64,000 nt of DNA from Curvibacter gracilis ATCC BAA-807 (lineage in GTDB: Bacteria; Pseudomonadota; Gammaproteobacteria; Burkholderiales; Burkholderiaceae_C), in the NCBI RefSeq assembly GCF_000518645.1, contig NZ_JADZ01000010.1:124001-188000 (forward strand). The letters run 5' to 3'. A program made the translations under genes and the position numbers. The notes beneath the pieces are model-generated. The model worked only from the letters and a program-made list of their open reading frames with translations, made no database searches and had not been told where the DNA came from. Shown here piece by piece: positions 27,101 to 34,783 of the stretch (position 1 is its first letter; each line of letters starts with the position of its first letter).

Positions 27101-27936
27101 CCCAGGCTGCCGGCGCCCAGCACCACCACATCGGCCAGCACGCTGCTCAGGGCGGCCTCCGGCTTTGCGGTGGCGCGGTAGTGCACGCGCCAGCGGGTGC
27201 CCTCGCGGCTCACATGGCTCACGCTCACGCCGGTGAACAGGCTGGCGCCGTGGCGCTCGGCATCGGGCAGGTAGTTCATCTGCACCGTGTTCTTGGCGCC
27301 CACGTTGCAGCCGCTGGTGCAGTCGCCGCAATCGTTGCAGGCCGGCTGGGCCACGCCGAAGGGGTTGACCCGGTCTTCGAAGGTGACGTTGATCGGCACC
27401 CGCTTGAAAGGCTTGTCGAGGTGGCTGGCCGACTGCCGCAGGGCGGCCAGCTTGGCTGGGGTGGGCCGGTCCAGCGGGTAGGTGCGCGGCTCCAGGGTGG
27501 CCCGGGCCCGCTCCACATAGGTGGCCAGCAGCTGGGGGTCGTCCCGGAAGGCTTGGGGCCAGGCCGGGCTGCGCAGCAGCTCGGGGTCGGCCTCGAGCGA
27601 CACATTGGCGTTGATCAGCGAGGTGCCGCCCAGGCCGTTGCCCACCATGGCCAGCATGTCGGCGTGCACATGCAGCTGGTAGAGCCCGGTGGGCGAGCCT
27701 AGGGTCTGGGCGGCGGTGTCCACGCGCATGGCGCCCCGGGCCTGGTTGAGCGAGGCCGGAAACTCGCCGGGCAGGTGCTCCAGGCCGCGTTCCAGCAGGG
27801 CCACCTGGCGGCCCGCACGCGCCAGCCGCGAGGCCGCCACGCCGGCCCCATAGCCCGAGCCCACCACCACCACCTCGTACGAGGGCTGGAGGGTGGCCTG
27901 TCCCTGGCCAATGTCTTGGGCGATCCTGCGCATCAT
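24118..27936 (-). CDS. GMC oxidoreductase fused to an alpha/beta hydrolase (cholesterol-oxidase-like)
   Basis: 1272 residues. About 1-595 is a GMC flavoenzyme: dinucleotide motif VVVGSGYGAGVAASRLA, LGGTSLINANVSL, a Cys cluster in CNDCGDCTSGCN, and HPLGGCAMG with NPLLTITA at the end, as in cholesterol oxidase-like proteins. A linker and a beta-rich middle domain follow (about 600-900). About 940-1272 is an alpha/beta hydrolase whose nucleophile elbow reads AHCVGS near residue 1040, so the nucleophile is Cys, as in PHA synthases, not Ser. The start ATG 27936 has AAAGGAGC upstream and overlaps the stop of the metallophosphoesterase. Substrate is probably a sterol- or lipid-like alcohol/ester. 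Confidence 0.85.
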   Translation of the reverse strand: MMRRIAQDIGQGQATLQPSYEVVVVGSGYGAGVAASRLARAGRQVALLERGLEHLPGEFPASLNQARGAMRVDTAAQTLGSPTGLYQLHVHADMLAMVGNGLGGTSLINANVSLEADPELLRSPAWPQAFRDDPQLLATYVERARATLEPRTYPLDRPTPAKLAALRQSASHLDKPFKRVPINVTFEDRVNPFGVAQPACNDCGDCTSGCNVGAKNTVQMNYLPDAERHGASLFTGVSVSHVSREGTRWRVHYRATAKPEAALSSVLADVVVLGAGSLGSTEILLRSRQHGLPLSDRLGASFSGNGDVLGLAYDAGWSPQAAEAAQANPADDDPGEDPDELALREPPVADVPGLHGVGLGQRKPVEGALPGPCITGVIDLRQEPDPKDRLVIEEGVIPGALALALAPALFFASAQLNTAFEYGAEDGKRKLLDAKAIGEAVQQDPGQLADMAYRGAVDRTQTFLVMSLDDAQGQLKLHDDRLRIDWPHAGRSPVIEHDNQWLRRASEGIQGQFIANPLWTEGMGQKLVTVHPLGGCAMGDDASHGVVNHQCQVFAGTQGEAVHEGLYVCDGAVIPAAVGVNPLLTITAVAERACQRLADQRGWTIQWGATPAHPATPPAAAEAPADSESLWARLKNAVQEELQTAEHALQQAGHTLMHELIQPLEDGVLDWAKAEGAAVLKAAIARFPQLLSPAFSFSERMAGWVSTEALQQNGPGGLIHDFEIARAWGRRRGQTLSLELLVHTQDLHQLNTHEDHPADIDGQVHCHALDPEPMVVRQGRFQLLCTDEQQVETWLMVYDMTLERAQGRGQFHLHGHKRLHQTASSSSWQDLTTLFVEVRDQPGGTLLAQGIASLALDDLLKQLTTLKLEAVTPLARQIQAHQPGLLDTIHLLYLEQFAGFFGMTVFQAYGGLLSCLNDFPGKALPQWAGRALKAPAPVVHSVPLDDGFSIRLTRYPGQKGPVILAPGFSIRASSFATDTVDENLVEALCREGFDVWLLDYRGSIDSGSPLQPYTISDIARHDWPAAVRHVLAQTGRPDLQVIAHCVGSMTLLMALLEGMPGVRSVIASQLTLHPITNWLNDLKSELGVSRLLQNMPEFGGHVDFVPGGTDFDSQLDAVLWGVPVPEGEACKNPVCRRLFAIMGPSYRHEQLNHATHTALARMVGPVSLRPFDQLSLIMQKGHVVDPLGHERYLSPERARHLALPIHFIAGARNQLFLPETSLRTLAWLSEHNDPGLYSRQLFKDYAHMDLFIGKNAATEVFPQLVAELNRHP

Positions 27937-29459
27937 GGCCGGGCTCCTTTCTGGTAGGGGTGGGCCATGGAGCGGGCGTTGAGCGCCGCTGCGGCCAGGG
28001 CTTCGAGCTTGTCGCGGGCGCAGTCCGAGAAGGCGGCCCAATCCGCTGCAGTGGCCGCGACGGCCGCTTGCAGGGCGCCCAGCAAGGGGTTGTGCCGGTC
28101 GCGGAAGTTCTGCAGGCCCTCGGCCCGCACCGGGGCCATCTGCGAGGCCACGGGGTCGTTGAACAGGCGCAGCGCAGCCACGTCCAGCTCGTCGCTGATG
28201 AATACGGCCGAGGCCCCCTGAGTGAAGGTCATGGTGGGCTGGTCCAGCACCCAGCCGCCGGTGTTGTAGACGGCCACCGGCTGGTTCAGGCCCTCGATGA
28301 CCAGCTCCTGCTGGAAGGGCTTGTGGGTGTGGCCATAGACGAAGGACAGGTCGAAGTCGGGCAGGGCGGGGTGGGCTGCGGCGTGGGGGCGCAATGCCTG
28401 TTGCAGGTCGTACAGGGCCGGGCCACCGATGAAGGCGCTCAGGTTCTTCAAATCGTCGGGGGGCAGCACATCGAGAAAGTTGTTGCGCTGGCCCTGGGCA
28501 TTGCGCGTCAGGGTGAGCTCGATCAGCGCCCCCACCAGTTGGCGCAGCGTGATGCCCTGGTACAGCGGCATGCTGCCGCTGAAGCCGAGCTGGCTCGCCA
28601 CCCGGTCCAGCAGCCGCTCGCGGAACTGGTCGGCATAGGCGTGCGAGGCGCCGGCGTTGTTCATGACCTGGTAGAGCGAGAAGGCCTCGCGCCCGGTGTC
28701 GCCGGCGCTGCCCAGATCGGACCACAGAAAGTCGACCCAGGCGCCGTTTTCCTGCTCCAGCGTCTCGGCGCTCAGGTCGCTCATGGTCTGGCCCGACATC
28801 AGGCCGTTGATGGTGCTCATCAGGCGGTAGGTCGGGTCGATGTAGTGGCCGTGGTGCAGCACCACGCCGCGTTGGCGGTCGGGCGTCAACAGGCACAGGT
28901 TGGGGTAGGCGATGTGCACCCGCGCCTGAGGCTCATCGGGCAGGTGTCGGCGCAGGATGGCCGTCAGCATGTCGCACGGGATCTCGGAGCCCGGGGGGCG
29001 GTCGCGGTATTCCGAGTGGTCGATCAGGTCGTCGTGGATCTGGCCCTGGCGCAAGGCCTCGACGAACAAGGTGTCCTGGGCCATGCGCCACAGGTGGTGG
29101 TCGTGGTTGCCCGGCACCAGCAGCATGGTGGGGGCCAGCACCGGCTCCTGGCCGGGGGGGAACAAGGCCTCGACAAACTGGGTGAACACCCGCGCCACCT
29201 GCCCCATGGGCGAGATGCCCAGATCCAGGATGTCGCCCAGCAGCACCAGGGTGGGCGGCGTGGGGGCCAGGCCCTGGGCCTTGGCCGCCTGGGCCATGTG
29301 GCGCAGGGTGCGCCGCAGCGACGAGGCAAAGTGCAGCAGCGTGGGGCTGGGGTGGGCGGCGTCAAATTCGCCGGCCGCATTCAACTGCGTGAGGGTACTG
29401 TCCGGGGCCCCGAGGTGGAGATCCGACACGCAGACGTAGCGCACAGTGGTCATAGGCAA
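27933..29459 (-). CDS. Calcineurin-like metallophosphoesterase
   Basis: 508 residues from TTG 29459 or 506 from ATG 29453. The five metal-binding motifs are all present: SDLHLG, LLGDILDLG, VPGNHDHH, LHHGHY and GHTHKP. An AGGAG site lies five bases before the TTG but eleven before the ATG, so the TTG may be used. No signal peptide is seen, suggesting a cytoplasmic hydrolase of a phosphodiester or nucleotide. Its stop overlaps the start of the GMC-hydrolase fusion (ATGA); the two form an operon and may act on the same lipid-like substrate. Confidence 0.9.
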   Translation of the reverse strand: MPMTTVRYVCVSDLHLGAPDSTLTQLNAAGEFDAAHPSPTLLHFASSLRRTLRHMAQAAKAQGLAPTPPTLVLLGDILDLGISPMGQVARVFTQFVEALFPPGQEPVLAPTMLLVPGNHDHHLWRMAQDTLFVEALRQGQIHDDLIDHSEYRDRPPGSEIPCDMLTAILRRHLPDEPQARVHIAYPNLCLLTPDRQRGVVLHHGHYIDPTYRLMSTINGLMSGQTMSDLSAETLEQENGAWVDFLWSDLGSAGDTGREAFSLYQVMNNAGASHAYADQFRERLLDRVASQLGFSGSMPLYQGITLRQLVGALIELTLTRNAQGQRNNFLDVLPPDDLKNLSAFIGGPALYDLQQALRPHAAAHPALPDFDLSFVYGHTHKPFQQELVIEGLNQPVAVYNTGGWVLDQPTMTFTQGASAVFISDELDVAALRLFNDPVASQMAPVRAEGLQNFRDRHNPLLGALQAAVAATAADWAAFSDCARDKLEALAAAALNARSMAHPYQKGARP

Positions 29460-29514
29460 TTTCGCTCCTGTATCTGGTGGCCGAACCTGATCAGCCGGGG
29501 CTGCTGGGGGGCTT

Positions 29515-31368
29515 TCAAAGCCCGGGTGGAATCACAGGTTCATTCAACTGGCGCCAGTCCCAGAACGTCTCCACAGGCATGGCCTTGGCGACATACCAGC
29601 CCTGCACGTATTCGCAACCCAGGCGTTTCACGATGGCCCATTCCTCGGCGGTCTCCACCCCCTCGGCCACGATGCTCAGGCCCATGCGGTGGGCCAGCGT
29701 GCAGATCGAATCGAGCAGCACCTCGGAGGAGGTGCCGACCTGCACGCCTCTGACAAAGGAGCGGTCCACCTTGAGCTCTTGCACCGGCATCTTCTGCAGG
29801 TAGGCCAGCGAGGAGTAACCGGTGCCGAAGTCATCGATCGACAGGCTGAAGCCGGCCTCGCGCAGGGCGTACAGGTGCTTGAGGGCGGTATCGGGATCGT
29901 TCATCACGCTGCTTTCGGTGACCTCGAAGCGGATGTCCTGCGGCCAGGCGTTCAGCCGGGTGGCCAGCTCCTGGGCCTGCAGACTCAGGCGGTCGTCGCG
30001 CAGATCGCTGGCACTGATGTTGACCGAGATCTGGATTGGCCGCCCCGCGGCCCGCTGCTGGGCACAGACCAGCAACGCCTTCTTGAGCATCCATTCGGTC
30101 AGCAGGCGGATGCTGCCCGTCTGCTCGGCAAAGGGGATGAACTCATTGGGCGGCACCAGGCCGCGTTCGGGGTGGCGCCAGCGGATCAGGGCCTCGGCCG
30201 ACTCGATGCTGCCGTCCGAGATGCGGACCTTGGGCTGCAGGTGCATCTCCATCTGGTTCTGGCTCAGTGCGTCCTTCAGCTTGGACAGCAGGCTCAGATC
30301 GGCACGGGAGTTCAGCTCCATGCTGTCCGAGAAGGTCAGCCAGTCGGCATTGACGCGCTGGGCCGCATGGGTGGCGATGGCCGCCGCGCGGATCAGGTGC
30401 TGCATGCTCTGGCCGTGCCGGGGCGCCACCGCCACGCCCACGGTGAAGCTGATGTCCACCGGCTCGCCCATCACGTTCAGGGGCTCGGCAAAACGGGCCC
30501 GCACCTCTTCGATCAGGTCGGTGGTCTCGGCCTGGCTGGAGGCCAGCAGGCAGAACTGCGAAGCATGCAGACGCCCCACCTTGACCCCGGGGATGCTGTG
30601 CAGGCGGCGGGCCGCCTCGATCAGCACGGCATCACCAAATTCATAGCCCAGCGCATCGTTGATGGATTTGAAACGGTCCAGGTCCAGCACCAACACCAGT
30701 TGGTCGTTGCCCTGGCGCAGGTTGGCATCGCCATCGGCGCGGATGCCCTCGCGGTTGGGCAACTGGGTCAGGCTGTCGGTGATGGCTTTCTGGTGTTCGT
30801 ATTCCGACTGCTGTTGGCGCTCCATCATCCGGCACACATTGAGCAGCAGCACCCCGCCAAAGAACAGGCTGGCCGCCAGGGTCAGCAAGGCGTGCGGCTG
30901 GATATGACCGTACCAGGCGTAGAGCACCGAGCCCAGACTCAAGGCCAGAAACAGCGCATAGATGCGCGGCCTGGCTGACAGCACGGTGACCGTGACCGCG
31001 GCCCAACCCACCACCAGGGCCGACAGCAGGGCCAGATCGATGGTGTCCAGTGCGCTCGAGAACAAGGGCAGACAGGACACCGCCAGGGCACCCGTGAGGG
31101 TGTTGAGCAGCGCCATCACGTTCAAGGTGCGCAGCGTCGGGCCATGCCGGCGCAGACGCGCCCGGTAGAACCATTGGCGCAGCAGGTAGCTGCTGGCTAC
31201 CACCGCGTACCAACTGCCGTAAGCCGTCCACCCCACCCGCTCGACCAGGGTGAAGCCGAACAGGCCACACAGGCACAAAGCCGCCCACGTGCCCAAATGG
31301 GACTGGGAGACCAGGATTTGCACTCGTCTCGTCGTCAGTTCGTCGGCTATTTCGCGCAAAATCGGCAT
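29515..31368 (-). CDS. Membrane GGDEF-EAL protein, probable c-di-GMP phosphodiesterase
   Basis: 617 residues. About five membrane segments fill residues 25-175. The GGDEF domain keeps LDLDRFKSINDALGYEFGD but the active-site motif is replaced by LHASQF, so cyclase activity should be lost. The EAL domain is intact: ESAEALIRW, EVTESSV, DDFGTGYSSL, KVDRSFV, EGVET and QGWYVAKAMP. It should hydrolyse cyclic di-GMP, with the dead GGDEF perhaps binding GTP as regulator. It opposes the PAS-GGDEF cyclase at 19368-20648 but is not linked to it. Confidence 0.9.
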   Translation of the reverse strand: MPILREIADELTTRRVQILVSQSHLGTWAALCLCGLFGFTLVERVGWTAYGSWYAVVASSYLLRQWFYRARLRRHGPTLRTLNVMALLNTLTGALAVSCLPLFSSALDTIDLALLSALVVGWAAVTVTVLSARPRIYALFLALSLGSVLYAWYGHIQPHALLTLAASLFFGGVLLLNVCRMMERQQQSEYEHQKAITDSLTQLPNREGIRADGDANLRQGNDQLVLVLDLDRFKSINDALGYEFGDAVLIEAARRLHSIPGVKVGRLHASQFCLLASSQAETTDLIEEVRARFAEPLNVMGEPVDISFTVGVAVAPRHGQSMQHLIRAAAIATHAAQRVNADWLTFSDSMELNSRADLSLLSKLKDALSQNQMEMHLQPKVRISDGSIESAEALIRWRHPERGLVPPNEFIPFAEQTGSIRLLTEWMLKKALLVCAQQRAAGRPIQISVNISASDLRDDRLSLQAQELATRLNAWPQDIRFEVTESSVMNDPDTALKHLYALREAGFSLSIDDFGTGYSSLAYLQKMPVQELKVDRSFVRGVQVGTSSEVLLDSICTLAHRMGLSIVAEGVETAEEWAIVKRLGCEYVQGWYVAKAMPVETFWDWRQLNEPVIPPGL

Positions 31369-31560
31369 TGAGCTATCAGATTTCGTGTCTTTGCGTTTTC
31401 AAGCGACGATCCCGGAAAACAGGCGGTTGCTTGACCGTTACATAATGCAACGAAAATGCTGACATGCGTGCGATTTTCCCGGTCTGAATTGAACAATCGC
31501 GCACCGGGGATTGCGCTTGGCGCGAATCTGCCACAAGGGCGTGGCCGCCCCCGCCACCGT

Positions 31561-31746
31561 TCAGGCCTGCGGTGCCTGGGCTTGCCGGGCCTGCCAGGCC
31601 CGCAAGGCCTGCCGGTATTCATCCATGGCCAGATCGTGCCGGTCGAAGATGCAGGGATCGCAGCCGTTGCCGCAGCAGTCCTCGAGTTCGGGCGGCACGG
31701 GCGGGGTGGGCATGGGGTCGTCGTTGAGAGGGAGTGGGCTGGGCAT
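31561..31746 (-). CDS. Small oxidoreductase-like domain protein
   Basis: 61 residues from ATG 31746. A Pro-rich start is followed by ELEDCCGNGCDPCIFDRHD, the Cys-rich signature of the oxidoreductase-like domain family (PF09791), thought to bind metal or a cofactor and found in many proteobacteria as a short stand-alone protein. An internal ATG at codon 12 is a possible alternative start. A long frame reading through from further upstream does not look coding. Function unknown. Confidence 0.75.
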   Translation of the reverse strand: MPSPLPLNDDPMPTPPVPPELEDCCGNGCDPCIFDRHDLAMDEYRQALRAWQARQAQAPQA

Positions 31747-31790
31747 GGGCGGGATTTTCGCGCAGGCAGGCGGCCCTTGCTGGCACAGGG

Positions 31791-32099
31791 TCAGGGCGCG
31801 GGTGTCCGCAAGGCATCCCGGAAGCCGAGCTGGCTCAGGGTGCTGGCCCCGAGCAGCACCGTGGCCATGGCCAGGGCGGGGTCGTGGCCCAGCCCCACGG
31901 CGGCGGTGCACAGGGCGCCCACCACCCTCTGGATGGCGCCAGACAGCCCGGCGGCCGAGCCCACCAGATCGGGGTGAACGCTCAGGGTGCGGGTCAGGGT
32001 GTGAGTCAGTGCGGCGGGGCTGGTCATGCCGGCGCCCACGTTGAACACCAGCCGCAGGCCGGAGCAACCGCCCTGGGCCTGCGCCGGGTGCGCGGGCGC
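31791..32099 (-). pseudogene. C-terminal remnant of a Bcr/CflA-type MFS transporter
   Basis: The frame ending at 31791 encodes about the last 90 residues of a major-facilitator drug transporter: a small-residue helix NVGAGMTSPAALTHTL, then VGSAAGLSGAIQRVVGAL and AMATVLLGASTLSQLGF, matching the last helices of Bcr/CflA proteins. The rest of the transporter is missing. Upstream the same frame runs straight into the stop codon of the polyprenyl-synthetase-like gene (TGA at 32100-32102). A GTG at 32048 could start translation but a two-helix piece would not transport. Confidence 0.65.
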
Positions 32100-32915
32100 T
32101 CAACCGAGGGCGTTCGCGTCCAGCAGCGCCTGCCGATAGGGCGATTCGGGCAGCCCGCTCAAGCCTTGTCGGGCCTGGGCCAGCGCAGCCTGGGCTTGGG
32201 CCAGGGCGGCGCTCAGGGCCGTCTGGCTCAATTGCGTTGGCCGGGCAGGCGTGGGGGTTTCGGCATGGCTTTCGCGGCTCAGCTGCCACACCAGGCCCCA
32301 GCTTTGGCCATAGGCGGCCAGGGCGGCCTCCACCTCGGGCGGTGCCGCGGCCAGGATGGCCGCGCAACGCGCCCCGGCCTCGAACAGCGAGGCGGTTCGG
32401 GCCTGGGTGATGCGCAGGTGCTGGCGGCCGCTCTCGTCGGCCGTGGCGGGCGCATCCGCTGCCTGGTAGGTCTGTTGGTACATCACCGAGCCTTCGGCCA
32501 CCTGGTTGGTGGCGTCGGCCAGCACGCGCAGCACGCGCATGTCGCCCAGCTCGACGATGGCCCGGAAGGCGCCGGTGTAGAGCAGATCGCCCAGCAGCAC
32601 GCTCGGGGCATTGCCCAGGCCTGCGGGCGCTTGCTCTGCCGGCAGGTCCACCTCGTGGTGCAGCGCCAGGGCGGCGTGGATCAGTTCGACCGCCGCAGCC
32701 AGCACCTGCTGGCGCGCGCCGCTGTCGCCCAGGGCCCGGCCACAGACCAAGGCCAGGGCGGGGCGCACGCGCTGCTCGGGCGAATGGGCAATGTGCTGGG
32801 CAGCGTAGGCAATCAGCGCCACGTCGGTGTTGAGGCGTTGCTGGATCAGCGTGCCGACCTGGGCCAGATCGGCATCAATCAGGGCAAGAAAAGAACTCGG
32901 GATGGGGGCTTGCAT
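32100..32915 (-). CDS. Degenerate polyprenyl synthetase (IspB-like) lacking Asp-rich motifs
   Basis: 271 residues from ATG 32915. The order of conserved segments follows octaprenyl diphosphate synthase: RVRPALALVCGRALG, GNAPSVLLGDLLYTGAFR, VLADATNQVAEGSVMYQQ, ARTASLFEAGARCAAILA. But the first Asp-rich motif (LHDDVVD in IspB) reads LHHEVDL, and the second (DDxxD near QLIDD) reads WQLSRESH. These Asp residues bind the Mg-diphosphate, so prenyl transfer should be impossible. It may be a non-catalytic partner or a decaying gene. Translation is weakly signalled; no clear ribosome-binding site. Confidence 0.72.
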   Translation of the reverse strand: MQAPIPSSFLALIDADLAQVGTLIQQRLNTDVALIAYAAQHIAHSPEQRVRPALALVCGRALGDSGARQQVLAAAVELIHAALALHHEVDLPAEQAPAGLGNAPSVLLGDLLYTGAFRAIVELGDMRVLRVLADATNQVAEGSVMYQQTYQAADAPATADESGRQHLRITQARTASLFEAGARCAAILAAAPPEVEAALAAYGQSWGLVWQLSRESHAETPTPARPTQLSQTALSAALAQAQAALAQARQGLSGLPESPYRQALLDANALG

Positions 32916-33067
32916 GGTGACGGGTTCGGCAGGGGCAGGTGCAGCCAACCCCCTTTGCGGGCGGGTGGAGCACCCTGATCCGGCGCAGGGTTTGCCGGCG
33001 AGTGTAGGGGAACTCGTCGGGCCTGCCGGGCAGACAGGTGCAATGACCCGTTACAGCACTGCGCGCA

Positions 33068-33412
33068 TCAGGTCGGGGCATCGCCGTGCAAGGCCTGCAA
33101 GTGCTGCAGTTGCCGGCGCAAACGGGTCACCTCTTCGATCAGGTCGACCGTCAAGGCGGCCAGTTGGGGATCGGCGTCAAAGGTGGCTTCCAGGTGGGCG
33201 ATGCGGCGCGCGCGCACAAAGGTCTGGCTGCTGAAGCGCCAGGCCTGGTCAGGTGGGTCGGTCTGCAGCACGCCGGTCTCGACCCGCACACGCACCCAGT
33301 CCGGGCTCTGGCGGCAGGCCTGGGCCAGGGCCTCCAGGTCGAAGGCATCGTCTGGCAGCAACTCGGCATCCAGCACATGGCTGGTGTGAGGGCTTTGGGG
33401 GGCTGGGTTCAT
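33068..33412 (-). CDS. cbpM: Chaperone modulator CbpM
   Basis: 114 residues of the MerR-like CbpM family. DLEALAQACRQSPDWVRVRVETGVL is the conserved helix-turn-helix-like start and LTVDLIEEVTRLRRQLQHLQAL the C-terminal helix. CbpM binds the J-domain of CbpA and inhibits its DnaJ-like activity. It starts 2 bp after the cbpA stop, on the same strand, the standard cbpAM order. Confidence 0.92.
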   Translation of the reverse strand: MNPAPQSPHTSHVLDAELLPDDAFDLEALAQACRQSPDWVRVRVETGVLQTDPPDQAWRFSSQTFVRARRIAHLEATFDADPQLAALTVDLIEEVTRLRRQLQHLQALHGDAPT

Positions 33413-33414
33413 GG

Positions 33415-34389
33415 TCAGGCTCCGTGGGGCGGGCGAGGGTTGAAGCCCGGGCAGGCCTGGGCCAGGGCGGTGTAGGCGGCACGTGCCGCGTCGGTGTCGG
33501 CCGGGGGCAGGGCCAGGTCCAGCGTCAGGTACAGGTCACCGGGGGGGTGGCCGGGGATGCCACGTTCTTTCAGGCGCAGCTTTCGGCCACGGCGCCAGCC
33601 GGCGGGCACCTGCACCTCCAGCTCGCCGCCCGGGGTGGCCACCGTGATGCTGGTGCCCAGCGCCGCCTCCCAGGGCGCCAACAGCAGGGTCTGGTGCACA
33701 TCGCGGCCTTCGGCATGCCAGCGCGCGTCGGGCTTGAAGCCGACTTCGAGCAACAGGTCGCCGGGTGGGCCACCGGCCAGGCCTGGGCTGCCCTGGCCGG
33801 CCAGGCGGATGTGCTGGCCCTCGCGCACGCCCTGGGGAATCTTCACCTCCAGATGCCGTTCTTCGCGCACCAGGTGGCCCGCTTCGTCCAGGCGCCCGGC
33901 CTGCAGCGTGATGGTGCGCAGGGCCCCGGTGTAGGCGTCCACCAGATCCAGTTCGATGCTGGCGTGGTGGTCGTTGCCACGCTGCGCCTGCGGCCGGGCA
34001 CCGCCCATGCCGGCCGCGCCCCGACCTGGCCGGCTGGCACGGGCCGAACGGCCGAACAGTTGCTCGAAGAAGTCGCTGTGCTGGCCTTCCAGGTCGTCGG
34101 CGCCGCCCGAGAACTCGTAGCCGCTGTCCCAGTGGGGCGGAGCTTGGTAGCCCTGGCCCGCATGGCTGGCCTGGGGCTGGCTGGCCAGGGTGTCGTAGGC
34201 GGCGCGTTTTTCGGGGTCGGACAGCACGGCGTTGGCCTCGTTGAGCTCGGCCATTCGGCTGGCCGCATCGGGCTCTTTGCTGACATCGGGGTGGTACTGG
34301 CGGGCTTTTTTGCGAAACGCCTTCTTGATCTCGTCCGCGGTGGCGTTCTTGCCCACCCCCAATTGCTGGTAGTAGTCCTTGAATTCCAT
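33415..34389 (-). CDS. cbpA: DnaJ-like co-chaperone CbpA
   Basis: 324 residues. The J-domain spans about 1-70, beginning MEFKDYYQQLGV and containing YHPDVSKEPDA with the HPD triad that stimulates DnaK. A Gly/Phe-poor linker follows, then the two DnaJ C-terminal substrate-binding domains (VKIPQGVREGQHIRLAGQG; APWEAALGTSITV; GRKLRLKERGIPG). No zinc-finger is present, as in CbpA. The ATG at 34389 is set by homology and by an AAAGG site seven bases upstream, which lies inside a stable hairpin. Confidence 0.93.
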   Translation of the reverse strand: MEFKDYYQQLGVGKNATADEIKKAFRKKARQYHPDVSKEPDAASRMAELNEANAVLSDPEKRAAYDTLASQPQASHAGQGYQAPPHWDSGYEFSGGADDLEGQHSDFFEQLFGRSARASRPGRGAAGMGGARPQAQRGNDHHASIELDLVDAYTGALRTITLQAGRLDEAGHLVREERHLEVKIPQGVREGQHIRLAGQGSPGLAGGPPGDLLLEVGFKPDARWHAEGRDVHQTLLLAPWEAALGTSITVATPGGELEVQVPAGWRRGRKLRLKERGIPGHPPGDLYLTLDLALPPADTDAARAAYTALAQACPGFNPRPPHGA

Positions 34390-34393
34390 GCCC

Positions 34394-34422
34394 GGGCCTT
34401 TGCGAAGCTGCGTCAAAGGCCC
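34394..34422 (-). promoter_or_regulatory. Hairpin sequestering the cbpA ribosome-binding site
   Basis: In the cbpA mRNA a perfect 9-bp stem, GGGCCTTTG (34422-34414) and CAAAGGCCC (34402-34394), encloses an 11-base loop. The AAAGG Shine-Dalgarno sequence lies in the 3-prime arm, paired with CCTTT, and the start codon is five bases after the stem. The arrangement could act as an RNA thermometer or simply as an operator. Confidence 0.5.
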
Positions 34423-34783
34423 ACGCTAATCCAATGGGGGGCAGTTTGTCTGTACCTGGCGCAAGGTTTGGCCATGGCGGCGCGTGGTGGCCGCCCGAAG
34501 TGGGTGGCTTGTGACCCTGTTCAGCCACAGGGCGGGCCGCGCGGGCTTGATCCGCGACAAACACACACGTGGCCCGCGGCCCCGATTTTTTGCGTTTCCT
34601 CAAGCCTTGGAGATCTGGCCGGAATCACTTTTTCTTATCTGAAAAGGGTCGAAGTCCCATGCCGGGCCGGCGCTAGATTCGGCTCGAACCGGTGGCGGGC
34701 AGCCCCTCAGAAGGCCCGCCCCCCACCGGCGAGAACCCCTTGTTGAACCCCACGTGGAACAGACAACTGACTGAGCGAACACC
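34423..34783. other. Intergenic region between cbpA and the TauD-type gene
   Basis: About 360 bp between divergent genes. It contains no convincing coding sequence. A GC-rich imperfect inverted arrangement (GGTGGCGGGC near 34690 and GCCCGCCCCCCACC near 34718) precedes the dioxygenase and might form a leader hairpin; no promoter could be assigned with confidence. Confidence 0.3.

Noticed and set aside
27937-28896. Upstream extension of the GMC fusion frame by about 320 codons
   Set aside because: The extension overlaps the metallophosphoesterase in another frame and is Arg/Pro-rich; a good ribosome-binding site and family start mark ATG 27936.
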